Positions 14,210 through 21,091 of a DNA stretch of 21,091 nucleotides are shown here, in pieces. The stretch comes from Saprospiraceae bacterium (lineage in GTDB: Bacteria > Bacteroidota > Bacteroidia > Chitinophagales > Saprospiraceae). The first letter of the stretch is position 1. Each line of letters begins with the position of its first letter. Under the pieces are notes generated by a model, which saw only the letters and a list, made by a program, of their open reading frames with translations, made no database searches and was not told the DNA's origin. The position numbers and the translations under genes were made by a program. The DNA lies in the NCBI GenBank assembly GCA_013002625.1, contig JABDJE010000007.1:1-21091 (forward strand). The letters are read 5' to 3'.

Positions 14210-14986
14210 TTAATTTCTTAAATATTCTTTGACGATTTCGAGTAAGGCCTCTGGCTTGTCAGCATGGATCCAGTGCCCTGCATCATCAATAGTCTTCATG
14301 ATATGGTTGGGGTAGTCTGTATTAATTAGGGTTTCGGCTGTAATATCTATATAATCGGACCGTCCTCCTTTGACGAACAAGATAGATTCTTGATAAGGTG
14401 TTTCTCTAATAATAGCTTCAAGTATCTGGTTATAATTGTCCCATAATGATTTAATATTTGCCTTCCAGAAAAAGCCCTTCTGGGGATCTCTACCCAGATT
14501 TTTCAATAGAAATAATACGAGCGTCTCGCTATTTAAAGCGTTCATTAGCCACGCGGTTGCTTCTTTTCTGCTGTTGATTTCGTGCAGTGGAAGATTCAGC
14601 AATGCTTTAAATATTTCTTCGTGGCCACCTGCGTGCCTTTTAGGTGACATATCTACAATGATGGGCTTTGAGACCTGTGCCCTAAAGTGTTTTAGAAATG
14701 CTAGGATTGTTTTTCCTCCCATCGAGTGGCCAATCAGGGATGCTTGGTCAATGGCTTGTGAGTCCATGAAAGCTTTCAGATCAAATGCCAGCAATTCGTA
14801 ATTGAATTCATCGCTGTGAAAAGATTTTCCATGGTTTCTTTGGTCAAGTAGGATAACTTGATAATTCTCGGAGAGTTTTCGAGCAAAGCTTTGCCAATTA
14901 TCCAGCATACCGAGTAAGCCATGGAGAATAATTACAGGCTCACCTTCTCCAAAAGATTTGAAATTAATTGTCTTTGATTTGTTCAT
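14210..14986 (-). CDS. Alpha/beta-hydrolase, YbfF/ABHD11-like esterase
   Basis: This 258-residue soluble alpha/beta-hydrolase shows the oxyanion-hole segment LHGLLGMLDNW (21-31), LLDQRNHGKS at 46-55, the nucleophile elbow GHSMGG with Ser88, and the C-terminal His238 in DAGHWIHADKP. Asp211 in GGRSDYI is the likely acid, though the Asp112 in VDMSP after the nucleophile could serve in this subfamily. The LLGMLDNW and DQRNHGKS wording is typical of YbfF/ABHD11-like esterases, which cleave acyl esters and thioesters in vitro; the natural substrate is unknown. No signal peptide is seen, so it is probably cytosolic. It is divergent from uvrB across 53 bp and lies 61 nt before ctpA. Confidence 0.87.
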   Translation of the reverse strand: MNKSKTINFKSFGEGEPVIILHGLLGMLDNWQSFARKLSENYQVILLDQRNHGKSFHSDEFNYELLAFDLKAFMDSQAIDQASLIGHSMGGKTILAFLKHFRAQVSKPIIVDMSPKRHAGGHEEIFKALLNLPLHEINSRKEATAWLMNALNSETLVLFLLKNLGRDPQKGFFWKANIKSLWDNYNQILEAIIRETPYQESILFVKGGRSDYIDITAETLINTDYPNHIMKTIDDAGHWIHADKPEALLEIVKEYLRN

Positions 14987-15010
14987 TCGATAAAAGTCCT
15001 TTTTTTAAAA

Positions 15011-15018
15011 TACTTTTG
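15011..15018 (+). promoter_or_regulatory. Bacteroidota-type -7 promoter box for uvrB
   Basis: TACTTTTG is a full match to TAnnTTTG, and transcription would start near 15023-15026, about 15 nt before the ATG at 15040. This supports the downstream start for uvrB, since the open frame reaching back to 14968 would lie upstream of the transcript. A TTTG at 14978 is too far away to be a normal -33 element. Confidence 0.6.
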
Positions 15019-15039
15019 AAAGCTTATAGTTCAAATAAG

Positions 15040-17064
15040 ATGGCATTTAAACTTACTTCGAAATTCGAACCAACCGGAGATCAACCCAATGCAATAGCTC
15101 AATTGGTAGAAGGTATTGAGTCCGGAGAGCGTGCACAGGTTTTATTAGGCGTAACAGGCTCAGGTAAGACCTTTACGATGGCAAATGTTATTGAAAAAGT
15201 TCAGAAACCCACCTTGGTTCTCACACATAATAAAACCCTTACCGCACAATTATATGGAGAACTTAAAGAATTCTTCCCGGACAATGCTGTCGAATACTTT
15301 GTTTCTTATTATGACTACTATCAACCCGAAGCCTATATATCGGTAAACGATACCTACATTGAAAAAGATTTATCGATTAATGAAGAGGTAGATAAACTCA
15401 GATTACGTGCTACATCTTCATTATTGTCAGGTAGGAGAGATGTCATCATTGTGTCTTCGGTATCTTGTATTTTCGGTATGGGAAATCCTGAAGATTATAA
15501 ATCAGGTATTATTCGATTGGAAAAAGGCCAGCACCAATCAAGAAATCAATTTTTATACAAGTTGGTGGAAATACTTTACTCCAGAACGGAGACCGATTTC
15601 AAAAGAGGAACATTCAGGGTAAAGGGCGATACGGTAGATGTCAATCTGCCTTATGTAGAATTTGGATATAGAATTACTTTTTTCGGTGATGAAATCGAGA
15701 GCATTGATCAAATTGAAAACGAAACTGGTAAAAGAATAATCGGTCTGGATCATGCCGCCATCTTCCCTGCTAATTTATATGTCGCACCACGAGATAGATT
15801 TAAATATATACTCAAGGATATCGAAGATGAATTATACGAACACGAACGGTTTTTTGAAAGTGAGGGCCGCTATATAGAAGCCAAGCGCATCAGAGAGCGG
15901 GTAACATTTGATTTGGAGATGATGCGTGAATTGGGCTATTGCAATGGTGTCGAAAACTATTCACGATTTTTTGATGGCAGACAAGCAGGCACCCGTCCTT
16001 TCTGTTTACTCGATTATTTTCCAGATGATTATTTAATGGTTATTGATGAAAGCCATGTAACCTTACCGCAAGTACGGGGTATGTGGGGAGGAGACAGAGC
16101 ACGCAAACTCAATCTGGTTAACTTTGGTTTCAGATTGCCTTCAGCACTGGACAACAGACCGCTTAATTTTTCTGAATTTGAACAAATAATTAATCAAGTC
16201 ATATATGTTTCAGCCACACCGGCTGACTATGAATTGGAGGAGACTGAAGGCTTGGTAGTTGAGCAGATTGTAAGGCCAACCGGTCTGTTGGATCCGCCAA
16301 TCGAAGTCAGATCAAGTATAAACCAAATCGATGATTTGTTGGAAGAGATTAATCTCAGAGTAGAGCGCGATGAGAGGGTGCTTGTCACAACACTCACCAA
16401 GCGTATGGCAGAAGAACTCACCAAATATCTAGTGAAACTGGATATAAAGGTGCGGTATATCCACTCAGAAGTTGACACATTGGATAGGGTAGAAATCGTG
16501 CGCGACCTACGCCTCGGTGGCTTTGATGTATTGGTGGGGGTAAATTTATTGAGAGAAGGACTCGATTTACCGGAAGTCTCGCTCGTAGCCATCATTGATG
16601 CCGATAAGGAAGGGTTTTTGAGAAACAACAGATCATTAACTCAGACAGCAGGGCGAGCTGCCCGAAATTCAAATGGACTTGTTATTTTCTATGCAGATAA
16701 AATTACGGACAGCATGCAGACAACCATTGATGAAACAAACAGGAGGCGTGCAATCCAGATGGCCTACAACGAAAAGCACGGAATCACGCCAACAACGGTG
16801 ATGAAAACCAAGGAAGAAATCATGGCTCAAAATTCCATTCTGGATATAAGAGGTAAAAAATCTAAAGCTTATATTGAGCCAGACGAAGTGAATGTTGCAG
16901 CAGATCCTATACTCGATTATATGGATAGAGATCAACTCAAACGCTTGGTGGAAGAGACCGAAACAAAGATGAAAAAGGCGGCAAAAGAGTTGGATTTCAT
17001 TACAGCAGCACAATATAGGGACGAGTTATTTGCTTTAAAAAAGAAGATGAAAGCCTCAGTTTGA
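15040..17064 (+). CDS. uvrB: Excinuclease ABC subunit B
   Basis: UvrB receives damaged DNA from UvrA, checks the lesion and recruits UvrC for incision in nucleotide excision repair. The 674-residue protein starts MAFKLTSKFEPTGDQPNAI; the frame runs open to 14968, but that would add 24 residues overlapping the divergent hydrolase and lie before the likely promoter, so I chose the ATG at 15040. Landmarks are Walker A GVTGSGKT (37-44), the beta-hairpin YYDYYQPEAY (90-99) used in damage probing, motif II DESH (336-339), GVNLLREGLDLPEVSLV and QTAGRAARN near motifs V-VI, and the C-terminal UVR motif (about 635-670) that contacts UvrC. The length matches the family. The 117-bp gap to the next gene has only a 12-bp AT palindrome (17137-17148) and no clear terminator. 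Confidence 0.97.
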   Translation: MAFKLTSKFEPTGDQPNAIAQLVEGIESGERAQVLLGVTGSGKTFTMANVIEKVQKPTLVLTHNKTLTAQLYGELKEFFPDNAVEYFVSYYDYYQPEAYISVNDTYIEKDLSINEEVDKLRLRATSSLLSGRRDVIIVSSVSCIFGMGNPEDYKSGIIRLEKGQHQSRNQFLYKLVEILYSRTETDFKRGTFRVKGDTVDVNLPYVEFGYRITFFGDEIESIDQIENETGKRIIGLDHAAIFPANLYVAPRDRFKYILKDIEDELYEHERFFESEGRYIEAKRIRERVTFDLEMMRELGYCNGVENYSRFFDGRQAGTRPFCLLDYFPDDYLMVIDESHVTLPQVRGMWGGDRARKLNLVNFGFRLPSALDNRPLNFSEFEQIINQVIYVSATPADYELEETEGLVVEQIVRPTGLLDPPIEVRSSINQIDDLLEEINLRVERDERVLVTTLTKRMAEELTKYLVKLDIKVRYIHSEVDTLDRVEIVRDLRLGGFDVLVGVNLLREGLDLPEVSLVAIIDADKEGFLRNNRSLTQTAGRAARNSNGLVIFYADKITDSMQTTIDETNRRRAIQMAYNEKHGITPTTVMKTKEEIMAQNSILDIRGKKSKAYIEPDEVNVAADPILDYMDRDQLKRLVEETETKMKKAAKELDFITAAQYRDELFALKKKMKASV

Positions 17065-17181
17065 TTGAGTTTGTAGAATTTTTTCGTTAATATTTCTATA
17101 ATACGTCCGCGAAAGGAAACAAATGTGATAAGTTTCTAATTATAATTAAGTCAAATCAAACTTTAAATATTCAATTTAGAT

Positions 17182-18426
17182 ATGATTGTTTTCCGACATC
17201 TTAGCTTCACTTTCTTTTCTCTGCTTGTTATGGTCTCCCTGCAGAATTCCTTGCTGTCACAGGACATTCAATTGATGAATCCATCTTTTGAAGATTTTCC
17301 ACATAAAGGTGGAAGCGATACCTGGGGTAATAAAACAACAATTAAAAGCTGGTATGACTGTGCGCTTATCAATGGATTTAGAAACGAAACACCACCTGAT
17401 ATACATAGTGGTGATCTAACAGATGTAGCATTCTGGGAAAATAACCTTCCTTCTGCAAATGGCAGAACCTACCTTGGAATGGTAGTTCGTGATAATGAGA
17501 CATGGGAAGCATTGTCTCAACAGTTGGCTTTGCCATTAAGAAAGGGCAAGTGTTATTCATTTTCAATATATCTGGCAAGATCCAACAATTACTGGAGTAA
17601 GCGTTCACAGCAAGATTTGCGTGAAAGCAATTTTGTGCAGCCGGCTGTATTTCAAATGTGGGGTGGCACTGGGCTGTGTGGTGATAAAGAATTATTGGCC
17701 AATTCAGATCCAATTGATAATATTGATTGGGAAAAACATACATTTTTAATTGAGCCACAGACCGATATTTATTATATCACAATTCAGGCCTTTTATAAAA
17801 CACCTGTTCTCGTACCCTATAATGGGCATATACTCTTAGATGGTGCATCCAAGTTTGAAATTGTAGAATGTGGAGAGGAGGAATACGCCGTTTATAAAAA
17901 GGAAAAGATAGAAAGACCAAAGGTTGTGATGAAAATGCCCGCACATAAAGCCAAGGCAAAAGCCAGAGACATTTATAAAAGAGAGCAGCGGACGAATGAA
18001 GTAGATACAATCGTATATGTACGACCTCAAAAGGAAAAGATCCTTGAAGAATTGGATAGAAATACCATTCGCAGAGGTCAAAAAATTAAAATTGATCAAC
18101 TTTATTTTGAAGCGGATACTACAAATATTAATGTAGAATCCTATGCTGTGTTGAATGAGGTGTATGACTTTTTAAATGAAAATCCAGACATCATAGTTGA
18201 AATCGGTGGGCACACAAATGGGATACCTCCGCATGACTATTGTGATAAGCTATCCAAAGCCAGGGCTGAAGCTGTGGCAAAATATTTGATAAAGAAAGGT
18301 ATAGAAGATAAAAGGATTCAGTTTAAAGGCTACGGTAAACGCAAACCAATAGCTTCAAACAGCAGTGAAGATGGACGTAAACGCAACCAAAGGGTTGAAA
18401 TAAAGATTATAAGTATGGATAGTTAA
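17182..18426 (+). CDS. Exported jelly-roll-like plus OmpA-domain protein
   Basis: The 414-residue protein has a signal peptide (about 1-26, hydrophobic core LSFTFFSLLVMVSL), then a region of about 200 residues (28-228) opening with MNPSFEDFP and holding GRTYLGMVVRD and KGKCYSFSIYLARSNNYW; this looks like a galactose-binding or jelly-roll beta domain (moderate confidence). A Lys-rich linker (about 236-300) joins it to a C-terminal OmpA-type domain (about 303-410) with FEADTTNINVESYAVLNEV, GHTNG, LSKARAEAVAKYLIKKGI and KRNQRVEI. In OmpA-type domains the Asp of the GHTD motif and an Arg bind diaminopimelate; here the Asp is Asn346 while Arg361 is kept. It is probably in the outer membrane or periplasm. 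It lies between uvrB and prc on the same strand. Confidence 0.82.
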   Translation: MIVFRHLSFTFFSLLVMVSLQNSLLSQDIQLMNPSFEDFPHKGGSDTWGNKTTIKSWYDCALINGFRNETPPDIHSGDLTDVAFWENNLPSANGRTYLGMVVRDNETWEALSQQLALPLRKGKCYSFSIYLARSNNYWSKRSQQDLRESNFVQPAVFQMWGGTGLCGDKELLANSDPIDNIDWEKHTFLIEPQTDIYYITIQAFYKTPVLVPYNGHILLDGASKFEIVECGEEEYAVYKKEKIERPKVVMKMPAHKAKAKARDIYKREQRTNEVDTIVYVRPQKEKILEELDRNTIRRGQKIKIDQLYFEADTTNINVESYAVLNEVYDFLNENPDIIVEIGGHTNGIPPHDYCDKLSKARAEAVAKYLIKKGIEDKRIQFKGYGKRKPIASNSSEDGRKRNQRVEIKIISMDS

Positions 18427-18499
18427 ATAAGTTTTAAATTATCACACACTTGAAAACAATTAGTTTAATCATTTAATTTTAGTATAAATACTTTGAAGG

Positions 18500-20641
18500 A
18501 TGAAATGGAAGGGTTTAATCACATTAGGATTGGTATTGAGTAGCTTCATTCTTGCTGCCTTTTATCCATCGATAAATGTCAAGCAGAAAGAAAGCCTCAT
18601 ATTAAATGCGGTTATGAATTATTTGGAAGTACTGCATTTCAAACCAAAAACAATTGACAACACCTTTTCAGAGCAAGCTTTCGAAGAATTTCTCACGCAA
18701 GTTGACGCAGGGAAACGCTTCCTTACCCAGGAAGAGATAGATCAATTGGCTATCCATAGAGAAGCCATAGATGATCAGGTCAAAATGCGCACCTTCCCAT
18801 TTTTTGAAGCCGCATATGAAGTGATTGAAGCTTCAAGACTTCGAGCAGAGCGGATTTTTAATGAAGTCATTGAATCAGAATTCGATATTAATGCAGATGG
18901 GACCATCGAGTTGGATGCACAAAAACGTGAATTCGCTGCAGATGAAGCCGCGCTAAAGGAAAACTGGAAAAAATATATCCAGTTTGATATTATTACCAAG
19001 GTAGAGGATCTGATCAAGGAACAGGAAGACGACGACGATATCGACGAGCCTAAGTCTGTAGAAGAACTAGAAGAAGAAGCTATTGCTGAAATCAAAGAAA
19101 ACTATGAAGAGTACTTTGAAAGATTAAGCAAGGATCGCCGGTCTGATTTCTTTGAAATTTATATCAACTCAATAACCCACCTTTTTGATCCACATTCTGA
19201 TTATTACAATCCTAAGGAAAAGCAGGATTTCGATATCAGAATGGGTGGTAAACTGGAAGGTATTGGAGCAAGACTACAGACTGATGGTGAATACACTAAA
19301 GTGGTGTCTATTGTGCCGGGTGGTCCTGCCTGGAAGCAAGGTGAACTTGAAGTAGGCGATGTTATTCTTTCTGTTACCCAAAAAGGGGAAGAATCCTTTG
19401 ATATCAAAGGCTTACGTATAGATGATGTCGTGCAACAAATCAGAGGTGACAAAGGAACCATTGTAATCCTTGAGATAAAAAAGAGCAGTGGTAACGTTGT
19501 TGATGTTGAGATCGAAAGAGATGAAGTCATTTTAGATGAAGGGTTTGCCAGATCACTAACATTGGATATTCCTGGCGTAATTGAAAATGTCGGTTACATA
19601 AAATTACCTAAGTTCTACAGCGAGTTTGAAGGCAATGATGGCAACAGCTGCGCCATTGATGTAGCAAAAGAATTGGATAAATTAACAGCACTTAATGTGA
19701 ACGGTGTCATTTTGGATTTGAGAAACAATGGGGGTGGATCGCTAAGGGATGTTGTAGATATGACCGGTTTGTTTTTTGAAGATGGACCTGTGGTTCAGGT
19801 TAAACCAAGATCCAAAGACGCTTATGTCTACGGAGATGAAAATGCAGACGTCAGCTATGATGGACCACTCATTGTTATGGTAAATCAGTTCAGTGCTTCT
19901 GCTTCAGAAATATTGGCTGCTGCATTACAGGATTATAAGCGCGCAGTAATTGTTGGAAGTACTTCAACATTTGGTAAAGGAACCGTTCAGAGATTTGTTG
20001 ATCTTGACAGAGCATACAGAGATCAAGATGCTATGAAACCACTAGGTCAATTAAAAATCACCATGCAGAAATTCTATCGTGTCGACGGCGGTTCAACACA
20101 ACTTAAAGGCGTCGAACCAGATATCGTATTCCCTGATAATTATTATTATATAGATATTGGAGAAAAGGATTATGAAAATGCCATGGAATGGTCAGAGATA
20201 GAACCTGTTGAGTATGAACAGGATGTCTATGTGGTCAATGATGTAAACACCCTGAAAGCCAGAAGTGAGAAGCGAATGGACAACCATGAAAGCTTTCAAC
20301 TGATGCTTGAGAATGCAAGCAGACTTAAGAAGAATAAAGAGATTACGCAGTATCCTTTAAGCTTACCGGCGTACACTTCTTATGTAGATACCCGAACAGA
20401 AGAAGCTAGGAAGTACGAAAACCTATACGACAATGACATCGAAGAGCTGTTGGTTTCCAATCTGGCAGTTGATACAAGCTATATAAACTTCGATGAATCC
20501 AGAATAGCTCGAAACGAAGACTGGCTTGATAGAGTGCAGACTGATTTTTATCTCGAAGAAACCTTGATGATTCTCAAGGATATGATAGAGTTAAATCAGG
20601 ATAATCTGAGTATGAATAAGCTCGACAAAAAAGAAAAGTAA
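18500..20641 (+). CDS. prc: S41 tail-specific protease, Prc/Tsp type
   Basis: This 713-residue periplasmic serine protease has an N-terminal hydrophobic signal or anchor (about 5-22), a long helical N-domain (about 30-225) containing DAGKRFLTQEEIDQL, a PDZ domain (about 245-330, GIGARLQTDGEYTKVVSIVP), and the S41 core. The dyad is Ser467 in FSASASE and Lys493 in FGKGTVQRF, with Asp478 in QDYKRA; VNGVILDLRNNGGGSL is at about 400-414. A C-terminal helical domain with YPLSLPAYTSY fits the DUF3340 part of Prc. Prc degrades envelope proteins from C-termini and, in other bacteria, acts on peptidoglycan enzymes. An acidic stretch (EQEDDDDIDE, about 174-183) extends the N-domain. It follows the OmpA-type gene by 73 nt. 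It is clearly distinct from the shorter S41 protease at 12508-14148. Confidence 0.94.
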   Translation: MKWKGLITLGLVLSSFILAAFYPSINVKQKESLILNAVMNYLEVLHFKPKTIDNTFSEQAFEEFLTQVDAGKRFLTQEEIDQLAIHREAIDDQVKMRTFPFFEAAYEVIEASRLRAERIFNEVIESEFDINADGTIELDAQKREFAADEAALKENWKKYIQFDIITKVEDLIKEQEDDDDIDEPKSVEELEEEAIAEIKENYEEYFERLSKDRRSDFFEIYINSITHLFDPHSDYYNPKEKQDFDIRMGGKLEGIGARLQTDGEYTKVVSIVPGGPAWKQGELEVGDVILSVTQKGEESFDIKGLRIDDVVQQIRGDKGTIVILEIKKSSGNVVDVEIERDEVILDEGFARSLTLDIPGVIENVGYIKLPKFYSEFEGNDGNSCAIDVAKELDKLTALNVNGVILDLRNNGGGSLRDVVDMTGLFFEDGPVVQVKPRSKDAYVYGDENADVSYDGPLIVMVNQFSASASEILAAALQDYKRAVIVGSTSTFGKGTVQRFVDLDRAYRDQDAMKPLGQLKITMQKFYRVDGGSTQLKGVEPDIVFPDNYYYIDIGEKDYENAMEWSEIEPVEYEQDVYVVNDVNTLKARSEKRMDNHESFQLMLENASRLKKNKEITQYPLSLPAYTSYVDTRTEEARKYENLYDNDIEELLVSNLAVDTSYINFDESRIARNEDWLDRVQTDFYLEETLMILKDMIELNQDNLSMNKLDKKEK

Positions 20642-20652
20642 TTTTTTATTAT

Positions 20653-20705
20653 AAATCTTTATGTGTTAAGGTTTCACTTTGAATAGGGGAATCTCATAAA
20701 GATTT
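20653..20705. repeat. Inverted repeat downstream of prc, weak terminator candidate
   Basis: AAATCTTTATG (20653-20663) pairs perfectly with CATAAAGATTT (20695-20705), but the arms are 31 nt apart and only TTTT with interruptions follows. TTATTATAAA also occurs as a direct repeat flanking this region (20646-20655 and 20710-20719). The hairpin could end the prc transcript 12 nt after its stop, but it lacks a compact loop and U-tract. Confidence 0.35.
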
Positions 20706-20742
20706 TGTCTTATTATAAAACTTCACTGTTTTAAACAATCTA

Positions 20743-20766
20743 TGGTATAATTTTTGATTTATACCA
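20743..20766. repeat. Perfect 8-bp inverted repeat upstream of the last gene
   Basis: TGGTATAA (20743-20750) and TTATACCA (20759-20766) are exact complements around the spacer TTTTTGAT. The palindrome lies about 75 nt before the start at 20840, where an operator or a hairpin in a leader would fit. AATTTTTG inside it (20749-20756) is one base off the -7 consensus. The role is unknown. Confidence 0.4.
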
Positions 20767-20839
20767 ATACTAATTTAACTCTAACATACCACAACCTTTA
20801 CTTCACCCTTTTCATTGAGTTCATTTCAAGTAAAAGTCT

Positions 20840-21091
20840 ATGAGGTTAGTTGTTACTGTTGTTTTGTGTTTGTGTTTTTATTTTCAATTCACATCAGATG
20901 TGGTTGGTCAAAATTTATGTACCGGAAACTGTAATACTGGACAATCTACCTGTTATTATGATACCCTGAGTACAAGTACGGCGACGTTAACTGTGTCTCT
21001 TGAAGGAATTGGTATGTGTTGTACTGGTTTTCAAAATGGTAACAGCACGAATTACAATTGTGCTCAAATGTTTATTACTGTACCTCCAGGT
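20840..21091 (+). CDS. N-terminal part of a Cys-rich secreted protein, cut by window edge
   Basis: From the ATG at 20840, 84 codons stay open to the window end. The first part, MRLVVTVVLCLCFYFQFTS, is a hydrophobic signal peptide, with likely cleavage near VVGQ at about residues 21-24. The mature start is rich in Cys, Thr, Ser and Asn: NLCTGNCNTGQSTCYYDTL, then GMCCTGFQNGNSTNYNC and FITVPPG. Apart from two cysteines in the signal peptide, six cysteines lie within about 50 residues, a pattern that suggests disulfide-bonded extracellular repeats. Such N-termini open large surface proteins in Bacteroidota, often secreted by the type IX system, but the C-terminal sorting domain that would show this is outside the window. 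I do not recognise a named family. It follows prc by 198 bp holding two inverted repeats. Confidence 0.7.
   Translation, partial: MRLVVTVVLCLCFYFQFTSDVVGQNLCTGNCNTGQSTCYYDTLSTSTATLTVSLEGIGMCCTGFQNGNSTNYNCAQMFITVPPG

Noticed and set aside
14436..14801. A 121-codon plus-strand open frame opposite the alpha/beta-hydrolase gene.
   Set aside because: It is fully antisense to a clear hydrolase with intact catalytic residues, and its product has no recognisable domain.
14968..15039. An N-terminal extension of UvrB by 24 residues from a TTG at 14968.
   Set aside because: It overlaps the start of the divergent hydrolase gene, lies upstream of a full-match -7 box at 15011-15018, and the family N-terminus begins at the Met of MAFKLTSKFEPTGDQ.
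16227..16628. A 133-codon minus-strand open frame inside uvrB.
   Set aside because: Its Ser/Thr-rich composition is what the reverse strand of a conserved helicase gene gives, and uvrB is unbroken here.
17137..17148. Perfect palindrome TAATTATAATTA upstream of the OmpA-type gene.
   Set aside because: It is made only of A and T in an AT-rich gap, so chance is a sufficient explanation.
17378..17758. A 126-codon minus-strand open frame inside the OmpA-type gene.
   Set aside because: The plus frame encodes a coherent exported protein with signal peptide and OmpA-type domain; the reverse frame shows no family features.

Overview
The window reads as chromosomal DNA of a Bacteroidota bacterium, possibly a Saprospiria-type lineage (the finer placement is inference). 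Supporting signs are AT-rich intergenic DNA, few Shine-Dalgarno sequences, several matches to the Bacteroidota -7 box TAnnTTTG, a DksA-like protein with a degenerate zinc finger, an enlarged LspA, an OmpA-type domain with a GHTNG motif, and a Cys-rich secreted protein at the right edge. I see no rRNA, tRNA, CRISPR array, insertion sequence, integrase or phage gene.

Layout. 1-1063: a truncated four-helix membrane protein gene diverges from a TetR-type regulator gene, with a perfect 9-bp inverted repeat between them. 1047-3154: a flavodoxin-fold oxidoreductase (minus), a strong intrinsic terminator, a secreted START-domain protein (plus) and glutamate racemase murI (minus). 3274-5099: a DUF1801 protein followed by both subunits of a 3-oxoacid-type CoA-transferase (plus). 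5096-8825: a Tat-exported Gfo/Idh/MocA protein and a UvrD/PcrA helicase (minus). 8919-10823: a CPBP membrane protease, a DksA/TraR-like regulator and lipoprotein signal peptidase lspA (plus). 10832-14986: two cysteine-free ArsR-type regulators, tsaB, an S41 protease (CtpA type) and an alpha/beta hydrolase (minus). 15040-21091: uvrB, an exported jelly-roll/OmpA-domain protein, a second S41 protease (Prc/Tsp type), and the start of a Cys-rich secreted protein (plus).

Most genes are housekeeping: cell wall (murI), lipoprotein maturation (lspA), tRNA t6A (tsaB), DNA repair (uvrB, uvrD/pcrA), envelope proteolysis (two S41 proteases) and ketone-body or short-chain acid metabolism (CoA-transferase). 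The genes are tightly packed, and convergent neighbours overlap at their 3' ends three times. No gap without a gene exceeds about 205 bases.

I found no convincing new multigene system. The best leads are regulatory or variant: the TetR palindrome that holds a -7-like box on each strand, an orphan intrinsic terminator just upstream of the START-domain gene, the pair of cysteine-free ArsR paralogues, and the OmpA-type protein whose usual peptidoglycan-binding Asp is Asn. Three start sites deserve care: uvrB at 15040, the START-domain gene at 1768, and lspA at a TTG at 10149.
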